Part shown: one piece after another, positions 1 through 6,565 of the stretch
How the letters are laid out: the number at the start of each line of letters is the position of its first letter
Position numbering within the stretch: position 1 is the first letter of the stretch
Origin: Acholeplasmataceae bacterium
GTDB lineage: Bacteria; Bacillota_I; Bacilli_A; Acholeplasmatales; Acholeplasmataceae
NCBI GenBank assembly: GCA_003518475.1
Contig: DOYO01000127.1
Coordinates: 1-13,305, forward strand
DNA: 13,305 bases
Reading direction: 5' to 3'
Notes under the pieces: generated by a model
Seen by the model: only the letters and a program-made list of their open reading frames with translations
What the model was told of the DNA's origin: nothing
The model's database searches: none
Position numbers and translations under genes: made by a program

Positions 1-312
1 AGTATCAGTAAATGTTTTAAAAGGTTTTGTAATATACATTCCCATCATTTCCCAATGTCCAGTCATGGCGTCTTTTCCAAGAGATGCTTCTTGAATCTTG
101 GTGAAAAACGCCTTAGGATTTTCAACAGCTTCGACATTTTTTATAGGTGCTATGTTACCATATCCCAGGGATTTTAGATTGGGTAGATTTAAATCCATAC
201 TTTCAGCAATGTGCCCGATGGTGTTGGAACCAAGGTCATTATAGTCCTTTGCATCTGGAGCTTCTCCGATTCCAAGTGAATCCAAGACAATTAAAAATAT
301 TCTTTGATACAT
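1..312 (-). CDS. deoB: Phosphopentomutase DeoB, N-terminal 104 residues (gene continues past the left edge)
   Basis: DeoB interconverts (deoxy)ribose-1-phosphate and (deoxy)ribose-5-phosphate in the cytosol, linking nucleoside salvage to central carbon metabolism. The visible part matches the alkaline-phosphatase-like fold of the family: an N-terminal strand followed by LDSLGIGEAPDA, where Asp11 is the expected metal ligand, then GSNTIGHIAE, and TGHWEMMG, where Thr84 is the expected phosphorylated residue. The family is about 390 residues long, so roughly three quarters lies outside the window. The ATG at 312 overlaps the xerD TAA by one base (TAATG) and has a strong AAAGGAGG site inside the end of xerD, so translation is probably coupled. 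The xerD-deoB order is the same as ripX-drm in Bacillus subtilis. The function is recognised from conserved motifs, and no defect is visible in this part. Confidence 0.96.
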   Translation of the reverse strand, partial: MYQRIFLIVLDSLGIGEAPDAKDYNDLGSNTIGHIAESMDLNLPNLKSLGYGNIAPIKNVEAVENPKAFFTKIQEASLGKDAMTGHWEMMGMYITKPFKTFTDT

Positions 313-1211
313 TACAAAACCTCCTTTGCGCGCGGATGCGCGTCCTTATATATTTCCTTAATTCTTTTTTGACTAATGTGTGTGTAAATCTGAGTAGTTG
401 AGATATCTTCATGCCCTAATAAAGTTTGAAGCGTTCTTAAATCCATACCGTTTTCTAATAGATGAGTGGCAAAGGAATGTCTTAAAGTATGTGGTGAACA
501 CTCTGTTTTTACTCCTGCATCTGTAGATAATTTTTTTAATATTTTAAAGAATCCTTGTCTAGACAGCCTGTTTCCATTTTGATTTACGAAGAGAAAGTTG
601 ACTTTTAAATCTCCCAATAAATGCTCTCTTGACTTCACAATATAATTCCTAAGTGCGATAATGGACATATCAGAAATCGGAACCATACGCTCTTTGTTTC
701 CCTTGCCTTTGACAATAACATACCCTTGGTTGAGATGAATATCCTCCATTTGAATATCTAAAAGTTCACTGACTCTCAGCCCAGATCCGTAAATAAGTTC
801 AAGTAATGCCATATTTCTTAAGCCTAATGGTTTCGTTTTATCAACCTGTTCTAAGATGGAAACAACCTCATCAATGGATAGAACTTGTGGTAAAGATTTC
901 TCGACTTTTGGAGCAGAAAATGCTTTAGCAACATCTGCATCAACTTCTTTTTCAATCATTAAAAAATGATGGAACCCCTTGATTGCAGTAAGTTTTCTTG
1001 CGAGACTCTTGGTGGAAACCTGTCGTTTCATACTTTTAAGGAATCCTTCAATGTGCTTTTTTTCGATGAATTTAGGTTTTGTAATCTCGTGATATTTCTC
1101 TAGAAAAAGTGTATATTGATTCAAATCTGTGAGGTAGGCAGCAATTGTATTTTGACTGGATCCCTTTTCTTTTTTTAGATAATACTCAAAATCTTTCAAC
1201 AAATATTTCAT
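312..1211 (-). CDS. xerD: Tyrosine recombinase XerD
   Basis: Site-specific tyrosine recombinase of the XerC/XerD type, which resolves chromosome dimers at dif sites. The 299 residues are the normal length. Residues about 1-90 form the SAM-like core-binding domain (DFEYYLKKEKGSSQNTIAAY) and about 105-299 the catalytic domain. All six catalytic positions are present: Arg146 (GSGLRVSELL), Lys170 (KGKGNKER), His241 and Arg244 (HTLRHSFATHLL), His267 (LLGHEDISTTQIY) and the nucleophile Tyr276. The start overlaps the hemW stop as ATGA. Only a weak AGG precedes it, which suggests translational coupling to hemW. The neighbouring deoB supports XerD over XerC or a phage integrase, since ripX-drm is the Bacillus arrangement. 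No attachment site or cargo is nearby, so it looks like a housekeeping gene. Confidence 0.95.
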   Translation of the reverse strand: MKYLLKDFEYYLKKEKGSSQNTIAAYLTDLNQYTLFLEKYHEITKPKFIEKKHIEGFLKSMKRQVSTKSLARKLTAIKGFHHFLMIEKEVDADVAKAFSAPKVEKSLPQVLSIDEVVSILEQVDKTKPLGLRNMALLELIYGSGLRVSELLDIQMEDIHLNQGYVIVKGKGNKERMVPISDMSIIALRNYIVKSREHLLGDLKVNFLFVNQNGNRLSRQGFFKILKKLSTDAGVKTECSPHTLRHSFATHLLENGMDLRTLQTLLGHEDISTTQIYTHISQKRIKEIYKDAHPRAKEVL

Positions 1212-2299
1212 ATGAACACCATGAAAACCTGGTTACCAAGGAATAGACCCTTTTCAGTAAGTTTCAGATAATCGTTTTCTATTTTGATCAGACCAAGTTC
1301 AATTTTTTCTTGAAGTTGGGGATATTTTTGAAATACATCAATCCCATATTTCTCATGTATCATGCTGAGTGAAACCCCATCGATTTTTCTGAGTCCAAAG
1401 ATGAGTTCATCCTGAAGCAAAACATCAACTTCTTGAAACTTTTTCTCTTCGATTGGATTTTTTAAATACTGTGGGAGTGCGCGATGATTTTGTGTTCTGT
1501 AGCCATTAACAAAGCCATGAGCGCCTAACCCAGCACCGATATATTCTCCTAAAGTCCAGTAGATTAAATTATGTTTTGAGTAATTTTCCTTCTTCGCATA
1601 ATTTGAAATTTCATAATGTTCAAAGCCTTGTTTTTTCAATTCTTCCATGACAATTTCATACATTTTAGCTTCTGTATCTTCATCCATCTGCTCAAACTTT
1701 CCTCGTAAATACTGATGATAAAAGTAAGTCTTTTCTTCTAAAATCAAGGAATAGCAGGATACATGAGTAATATCTAAATCCTTAATATATTGTAAATCCT
1801 GGTATAAATCCTCTAATGTTTGACCGGGTATCGCATAGATTAAATCAATACTGATTCTTGAAAATCCAATACTTTTTAAGTGAGCGACAACATCAAAAAC
1901 AAGTTGTTTTGTATGTTTGCGATTCAGATAATTTAGTAATTGATCATTGAAAGTCTGGACTCCGAGACTGATGCGATTGATTCCATACTTTTTAAATAGT
2001 TCACCCTTCTCAATAGAATATGACTCTGGATTTACCTCAATCGTATACTCTGAAGGATGAATGTTTTTTAAGACTTCAAAAAGATGTTCAAGCTGATGGA
2101 CATCAAGCATGCTAGGTGTTCCACCGCCGATATAGATGGTTTCAATCGATTGAAAATGATCCTGATAACTCTCGATTTCGTTTTGAAGAGCAGTCAAATA
2201 TGTATCAATCATTTCTTTATTTTTCGGAACTCTTTTCACAAAATCACAGTAGTGACATATGTGTTCACAAAACGGAATATGGACGTAAAGACCCTTCAT
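1208..2299 (-). CDS. hemW: Radical SAM heme chaperone HemW
   Basis: HemW belongs to the HemN-like radical SAM family. Members with this architecture bind heme and are thought to deliver it to membrane proteins rather than to oxidise coproporphyrinogen. The 4Fe-4S/SAM motif CxxxCxxC is Cys11, Cys15 and Cys18 in IPFCEHICHYCDF. The SAM-binding GGGTP is at 58-62, followed by EVNPES (88-93), SLGVQTFND (111-119) and DLIYAIPGQTLEDL (152-165). The HemW C-terminal signature HYEISNYAKK, then HNLIYW, is at about 228-248. The 363 residues are close to the usual 370-385. The start at 2299 has AAGGGAG (2309-2315) at good distance; another ATG four bases upstream is out of frame. It lies downstream of lepA as in Bacillus but behind a terminator, and leads the hemW-xerD-deoB unit. 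Older annotations call such proteins oxygen-independent coproporphyrinogen oxidase. Confidence 0.93.
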   Translation of the reverse strand: MKGLYVHIPFCEHICHYCDFVKRVPKNKEMIDTYLTALQNEIESYQDHFQSIETIYIGGGTPSMLDVHQLEHLFEVLKNIHPSEYTIEVNPESYSIEKGELFKKYGINRISLGVQTFNDQLLNYLNRKHTKQLVFDVVAHLKSIGFSRISIDLIYAIPGQTLEDLYQDLQYIKDLDITHVSCYSLILEEKTYFYHQYLRGKFEQMDEDTEAKMYEIVMEELKKQGFEHYEISNYAKKENYSKHNLIYWTLGEYIGAGLGAHGFVNGYRTQNHRALPQYLKNPIEEKKFQEVDVLLQDELIFGLRKIDGVSLSMIHEKYGIDVFQKYPQLQEKIELGLIKIENDYLKLTEKGLFLGNQVFMVFI

Positions 2300-2321
2300 A
2301 CATAATCACTCCCTTATATCT

Positions 2322-2350
2322 ATTATACCCCAAATGGTTTACATAATAAA
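2322..2350 (-). promoter_or_regulatory. Probable promoter of hemW-xerD-deoB
   Basis: A perfect TATAAT lies at 2322-2327 on the minus strand, about 23 bases ahead of the hemW ATG. At 17-base spacing the -35 hexamer is only TTTATT (2345-2350), which overlaps the U-tract of the lepA terminator. The -10 is convincing and the -35 is weak. It supplies the downstream unit with transcription independent of lepA. Confidence 0.6.
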
Positions 2351-2379
2351 ATAAAAAGTGACGAGAGTTAATCGTCACT
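2343..2379 (-). terminator. Intrinsic terminator of lepA, with the lepA stop codon in the loop
   Basis: On the minus strand, AGTGACGA (2379-2372) and TCGTCACT (2364-2357) form a perfect 8-bp stem with a 7-base loop, followed by TTTTTATTTTATT. The lepA TAA (2370-2368) lies in the loop, so a terminating ribosome would cover the hairpin. Confidence 0.88.
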
Positions 2380-4191
2380 GTTGGATAAAATGGCCATAAA
2401 TGCTTCCTGAGGTACGTCTACACGCCCTATGGATTTCATCTTTTTCTTTCCTTCTTTTTGTTTAGATAATAGTTTTTTCTTTCTGCTGATATCCCCGCCA
2501 TAGCACTTTGCAAGAACGTCTTTTCGCATCGCCTTGATTGTGGAACGCGCAATAATCTTTGTTCCTAAAGCAGCTTGAACAGGAATTTCAAACATTTGTC
2601 TTGGTATAAGTTCTACCATTTTCTCACAGATGACTTTACCTCTGTTATAGGCGAAATCCCTATGGACGATTGTCGATAAAGCATCTACAACTTCACCATT
2701 CAGCATGATATCCATCTTTTGAAGATTTGATGTTTTGTATCCCGACATTTCATAATCAAATGATGCATAACCTTTGGTTGAAGATTTCAATTTATCAAAG
2801 AAATCATAAACGATTTCAGATAAAGGGAGCTCGTAATAGATATGTACGCGGTTCGCATCCACATACTTCATTTCAATAAATATCCCACGTTTTCTCTGTG
2901 AAATATCCATAATCGCACCAACATATTCCTTCGGTGACATGATAGATGCTTTAACATAAGGCTCTTGAATGTAATCAATACGCTGAGGCTCTGGAAGCTT
3001 CGATGGATTATCAATAATCATCATCGTACCGTCTGTCAAGTGAATATGGAACACAACAGATGGAGCGGTTGCAATGAGATCAATATTGAATTCTCTTCTG
3101 ATTCTTTCCTGGACAATCTCCATATGAAGAAGTCCGAGAAATCCCGTTCTGAACCCAAATCCCAGCGCTTGTGAGGTTTCTGGCTCATAAAGAAGAGATG
3201 CATCGTTCAATTTCAGTTTTTCCAGTGCATCTTTAAGATCATTGAACTTATCGCTTTCAATCGGATATAGTCCGCAGAACACGACAGAATTCATTGTTCT
3301 ATAACCTGGAAGTGCAGTTTTTGCACGATTGTTCGCATAGGTAATTGTGTCGCCTACGCGCACTGTACCAATATCTCTGATTTGCGCAGTCAGATATCCA
3401 ACGTCGCCAGGTCCTAAAATATCACGCTTCACAATTTTTGGTGTATGGACTCCAACTTCTAGTACTTCGTATCTTGCTCCAGAGGCCATGAATTCAATCA
3501 TGTCTCCTTTTTGAATCATTCCATTGACAACTCTAATGTAAGGAATAACTCCCTTATAAGCATCAAAAATAGAGTCAAAAACAAGTGCTTGTAGTGGTTC
3601 TCTGGCATCACCAGTTGGTGCTGGAATATCCTTAACTATCTTTTCAAGAATTTCTTCAATACCAATACCTAGTTTTGCTGAAGCTAGAACAGCATCTTGA
3701 GCAGGAATTCCAATAATATCTTCTATAGCTTTAATGACTTTTTGCGGTTCAGCACTTGGTAAATCAATCTTATTGATGACTGGTATGATCTCTAAATCAT
3801 TATCAATCGCCAAGTAAACATTCGCAAGTGTCTGAGCCTCAATGCCTTGGACAGCATCCACGACTAAAATAGCGCCTTCACAGGCAGCCAGTGATCTTGA
3901 AACTTCATAAGTAAAGTCAACATGGCCTGGAGTATCAATCAAATGCATGATATATTCCTTACCATCCTTGGCTTTATATAGCATTTCGACAGCATTTAGC
4001 TTAATCGTAATACCACGTTCTCTTTCGAGGTCCATTGAGTCAAGAAGTTGCTCTTTCATTTCACGATCGCTCACCGTATTGGTAATATTGAGTAGACGAT
4101 CCGCTAATGTTGACTTGCCATGATCGATGTGGGCAATGATCGAAAAGTTTCTTATATTCTTTTGTCTTTCATTCAAAGCTGCTTTATTCAT
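2368..4191 (-). CDS. lepA: Elongation factor 4 (LepA), back-translocating ribosomal GTPase
   Basis: Translational GTPase related to EF-G that acts on stalled or mis-translocated ribosomes and in 30S maturation. The 607 residues match the family length of about 600. G-domain motifs are intact: AHIDHGKS (20-27), RGITIK around 59-64, DTPGH (86-90) and NKID (140-143). They are followed by domain II, two EF-G-like alpha/beta domains, and the LepA-specific C-terminal domain, whose lysine-rich AKCYGGDISRKKKLLSKQKE stretch and RVDVPQEAF are diagnostic. There is no EF-G domain IV. The start is supported by GGAAAGG about 11 bases upstream and by the normal N-terminal leader before the P-loop. It is separated from hemW by its own terminator. 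Nothing looks unusual in the protein. Confidence 0.98.
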   Translation of the reverse strand: MNKAALNERQKNIRNFSIIAHIDHGKSTLADRLLNITNTVSDREMKEQLLDSMDLERERGITIKLNAVEMLYKAKDGKEYIMHLIDTPGHVDFTYEVSRSLAACEGAILVVDAVQGIEAQTLANVYLAIDNDLEIIPVINKIDLPSAEPQKVIKAIEDIIGIPAQDAVLASAKLGIGIEEILEKIVKDIPAPTGDAREPLQALVFDSIFDAYKGVIPYIRVVNGMIQKGDMIEFMASGARYEVLEVGVHTPKIVKRDILGPGDVGYLTAQIRDIGTVRVGDTITYANNRAKTALPGYRTMNSVVFCGLYPIESDKFNDLKDALEKLKLNDASLLYEPETSQALGFGFRTGFLGLLHMEIVQERIRREFNIDLIATAPSVVFHIHLTDGTMMIIDNPSKLPEPQRIDYIQEPYVKASIMSPKEYVGAIMDISQRKRGIFIEMKYVDANRVHIYYELPLSEIVYDFFDKLKSSTKGYASFDYEMSGYKTSNLQKMDIMLNGEVVDALSTIVHRDFAYNRGKVICEKMVELIPRQMFEIPVQAALGTKIIARSTIKAMRKDVLAKCYGGDISRKKKLLSKQKEGKKKMKSIGRVDVPQEAFMAILSNSDD

Positions 4192-4217
4192 TTAAACACA
4201 AACCTTTCCGCTTCATT

Positions 4218-4246
4218 ATTGTATCATTTTTATCTATATTATGGAA
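4218..4246 (-). promoter_or_regulatory. Possible lepA promoter
   Basis: On the minus strand, a TACAAT hexamer preceded by GA lies about 30 bases before the lepA ATG in the AT-rich lepA/lipoprotein interval. The sequence 17 bases upstream is TTCCAT, a poor -35. Nothing better is visible, so this is only a candidate. Confidence 0.35.
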
Positions 4247-4326
4247 GCGTATAATACTTTAATTGTTTACTTTAAAGCATATTTTAAGTAGTAAAACGTT
4301 TTTATAAATTAAGTCTAAAAACTGCA

Positions 4327-4355
4327 TTGCAAAAAGGTTGACTTTTTAGTATAAT
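4327..4355 (+). promoter_or_regulatory. Promoter of the lipoprotein gene
   Basis: TTGCAA (4327-4332), a 17-base spacer and a perfect TATAAT (4350-4355) form a good sigma-A-type promoter. The nearby TTGACT (4338-4343) is only 6 bases from the -10 and cannot serve as its -35. The predicted start near 4362 leaves a leader of about 35 bases holding an AGGAGG site. It also rules out the in-frame upstream GTG at 4360 as the start codon. Confidence 0.75.
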
Positions 4356-4395
4356 TAGTGTGTATGAAAAAACAATTCATAGGAGGAATTTAATA

Positions 4396-5217
4396 GTGAA
4401 GAAGTTAATTTTAATGTTTTTTGTTGTGTTATTTGCACTAGGTTTAGTTGCATGCACTGAAGACGAACCATCTTATTCTAATGGTTACGGTGTTAGTTAT
4501 GGTTTGGTACACAGTCATTATGTTGGAGTTGCCAAGGTAGTTGTTGATGCTGATGATGTTGTTGTGAACGTACAATTCGATGAATATTACCTTCCATACA
4601 ATACTGCTCAGGTTACATTGACTGACGAACAGAAATTAGCAGTTCCTGCAGATGTTGTTACAGTTGTTACCACAAGAACAACTAACGATGTTAGAACAGT
4701 ATCTACTTCATACTATTCGAAATATGTTAGTGTTAATGGTGTTTTATTCACAATCGCTGTAAGTGGTAATGTTCCAACATTAGAAAACACTGAACCTTCA
4801 CAGACATTTGTATTCTCAGCTTCAGGAATCGCTAATATCGAAACTTGGGTTGAAACAGAAGCAAATGCTAAAGCATATGTTGAAGCTGTTGAAGCTGGTC
4901 TAGTATTCAATTGTAACGCATCAGGTGTTGCTAATGCATATCCAAAAGGAAATGCAAGCGCTAAGATCGGTGCCACTAAGTCTGCTACTGGTTATTGGAC
5001 AAATCCTGCTTCTTATCCACTAGGATGGGGCGGAAACATGTTGGCAATCACTGAAGCATTAGTTGGTACAAAGATGGGTGCTGTTGAAGCTGATTTAGTT
5101 AAGACTACCACTTGGTCAATCGGAACAATCGTTACTGGTGCTACTCTTTCTGACTTCGTTGATTACTACATGCTTGCACAAGTTGCTTATAACAACGCAT
5201 TAGCTACTAAGGCTTAA
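4396..5217 (+). CDS. Lipoprotein of unknown function, possibly FMN-binding-like
   Basis: This is a 273-residue secreted lipoprotein. The GTG at 4396 is chosen because AGGAGG (4381-4386) sits 9 bases upstream and because it puts MKK at the head of a classic signal peptide. The lipobox is LVAC with lipidated Cys20, followed by an acidic TEDEPS linker. The mature part is rich in Val, Ala, Thr, Tyr and Asn with little Lys or Cys. Residues 40-68 (HYVGVAKVVV...VQFDEYYLPY) look like a beta-hairpin of the kind seen in FMN_bind domains. Two GAT motifs, IGATKSATGYW (191-201) and VTGATLSDFVDYY (246-258), resemble the [S/T]GATxS site where ApbE attaches FMN to NqrC-, RnfG- and PplA-type proteins. This is inference: I do not recognise the family with certainty. 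It is a single-gene unit with strong signals at both ends, suggesting high expression. Confidence 0.85.
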   Translation: MKKLILMFFVVLFALGLVACTEDEPSYSNGYGVSYGLVHSHYVGVAKVVVDADDVVVNVQFDEYYLPYNTAQVTLTDEQKLAVPADVVTVVTTRTTNDVRTVSTSYYSKYVSVNGVLFTIAVSGNVPTLENTEPSQTFVFSASGIANIETWVETEANAKAYVEAVEAGLVFNCNASGVANAYPKGNASAKIGATKSATGYWTNPASYPLGWGGNMLAITEALVGTKMGAVEADLVKTTTWSIGTIVTGATLSDFVDYYMLAQVAYNNALATKA

Positions 5218-5233
5218 TCGTTAACAAACACTG

Positions 5234-5263
5234 AAAAGGATCAATCTAATTGGTCCTTTTTTT
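5234..5263 (+). terminator. Intrinsic terminator of the lipoprotein gene
   Basis: AAAAGGATCAAT (5234-5245) and ATTGGTCCTTTT (5249-5260) can pair along 12 positions with one T-G wobble and a 3-base apex (probably opened to a larger loop). A run of T follows. It lies 17 bases after the stop codon and faces the terminator of the convergent CNNM operon. Confidence 0.9.
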
Positions 5264-5270
5264 GTGCATT

Positions 5271-5302
5271 AAAATAAAAAAAGAGTAGAATTTTCTACTC
5301 TT
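5271..5302 (-). terminator. Intrinsic terminator of the CNNM operon
   Basis: On the minus strand a perfect inverted repeat at 5302-5281 (arms AAGAGTAGA and TCTACTCTT, 4-base loop) is followed by a long T-rich tract (RC of 5271-5280). The TAG stop of the second CNNM gene lies inside the stem. Confidence 0.85.
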
Positions 5303-6554
5303 CATCTTCTCTTGATTCGACTGGTAAAACCTGGATGATGACTTCCATGACACGCTTTGTATCCGCACTCGTCACGCTGACCTTCAAATTTTTGAAAGTG
5401 AACTCATCTCCGACAACTGGTATCCTGCCAAGTTCTTCCATAACCCATCCATTGACTGTAGCAAAGTCGGGTTCCTCTTCCATATCCAAAGCTTCAAATA
5501 TATCTTCAAGATCTGCATTGCCTTTAACTCTGAATGTGGTATCATTTATTTTCGCGATTTGTTCAATTATCTCATCATGTTCATCCCAAATATCGCCAAC
5601 AATTTCTTCTAGAATATCTTCCATGGTCACAATACCCAAGGTACCGCCGAACTCATCTTTCACGATTGCCATATGTGCTTTATTTTCTTTTAGAAGCGCT
5701 AGCAAATGCGAGACCTTCATATATTCTGTAACGAATACAGGCGGCTTTATAATCGTATTTAATGGCTGTTTTTCTAATAGAACCAGGTTATAAAAATCCT
5801 TATGATTGATGATGCCAATAATATGGTCAATACTCGTATCAAAGACAGGCAATCTGGAGTATCCAGTATGTTTAAAAGCATGTGTGATTTTCTTTAAATC
5901 GTCAGTCTCTGAAATGGCGATAACTTGAACGCGGGGTGTAAGTATTTCTTCAACCTTCAAGTCATCAAAGTCGATGACGCTTCTGATCAGCTCACCCTCA
6001 TTTTCGTTGATTCCGCCCTCTTGTTGAACTTCGCTAACATAGGTAAGCAGTTCTTCTTCAGTGATGGAAGATTCCTTTTCAAACTTGAAAATATGACCCA
6101 TGAGTTTCTGCCAATAACCAAAAATAATGCTGAATGGATAAAGAACCCACACAAATAGAGTCAGTGTCGGAGTAACCGCCAATGCCCACCGTTCGGGTAT
6201 TTTTTTTGCTATTGATTTTGGTGTGATTTCACCGAAAATTAAAACCAGAACCGTCATGACCGCAGTTGAAATCGTTACACCTGCATTTTCCCAGTGCTTT
6301 ACGAAAAGAACGGTAGCAAGTGATGCAGATGCTATATTGACGATATTGTTTCCAATTAATAATGTTGTTAATATTTTTTCAAAATTTTCAGCATACTTTA
6401 ATGTAGTTTTCGCCCTCTTATTGCCATTTAAAATCATATGTTTGATCTTAATCTGGTTAAGTGATGAGAAAGCAATCTCAGATGCAGAGAAAAAAGCTGA
6501 CATTAAAATTAATATGCCGATAATAATGATTTGAATGATTTCCTGTTGACCCAT
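5295..6554 (-). CDS. CNNM/CorC-family membrane protein (DUF21, CBS pair, CorC_HlyC), second gene of the operon
   Basis: This 419-residue protein has the HlyC/CorC (CNNM) architecture. Residues 1-150 form a DUF21 membrane domain with hydrophobic segments at about 6-30, 61-85, 93-113 and 123-148. It has the family's canonical polar motifs SAFFSASE (19-26), LLIGNNIVN (65-73) and GEITPKSIA (108-116). The Ser, Asn and Glu in these motifs are positions that bind Mg2+ in solved prokaryotic CorB/CorC structures. A CBS pair spans about 200-330 (LTPRVQVIAIS, GYSRLPVFD, DEFGGTLGIVTMEDILEEIVG), then a CorC_HlyC domain to about 412. Relatives such as B. subtilis YhdP and staphylococcal MpfA are implicated in Mg2+ efflux, so divalent-cation transport or tolerance is the likely role; the older label is hemolysin-like. 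It begins 11 bases after the upstream paralog's TAG with a modest GGGG ribosome site, so the two genes are surely co-transcribed. Confidence 0.93.
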   Translation of the reverse strand: MGQQEIIQIIIIGILILMSAFFSASEIAFSSLNQIKIKHMILNGNKRAKTTLKYAENFEKILTTLLIGNNIVNIASASLATVLFVKHWENAGVTISTAVMTVLVLIFGEITPKSIAKKIPERWALAVTPTLTLFVWVLYPFSIIFGYWQKLMGHIFKFEKESSITEEELLTYVSEVQQEGGINENEGELIRSVIDFDDLKVEEILTPRVQVIAISETDDLKKITHAFKHTGYSRLPVFDTSIDHIIGIINHKDFYNLVLLEKQPLNTIIKPPVFVTEYMKVSHLLALLKENKAHMAIVKDEFGGTLGIVTMEDILEEIVGDIWDEHDEIIEQIAKINDTTFRVKGNADLEDIFEALDMEEEPDFATVNGWVMEELGRIPVVGDEFTFKNLKVSVTSADTKRVMEVIIQVLPVESREDEE

Positions 6555-6565
6555 AATACCCCGCT

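Noticed and set aside
312..1211. Tyrosine recombinase as a phage or integron integrase
   Set aside because: Length, motifs and the neighbouring deoB fit housekeeping XerD; no attachment site, cargo genes or mobile flanks are visible.
4338..4343. TTGACT as -35 of the lipoprotein promoter
   Set aside because: It is only 6 bases from TATAAT; TTGCAA at 4327 has the correct 17-base spacing.
4360..4395. Upstream in-frame GTG start (4360) for the lipoprotein
   Set aside because: It falls at the predicted transcription start, has no ribosome site, and would add 12 charged residues before a normal lipoprotein signal peptide.
4713..4976. Long antisense open frames inside the lipoprotein, exchanger, CNNM and PNPase genes
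   Set aside because: They are shadow frames of well-supported genes, without ribosome sites or recognisable protein features.
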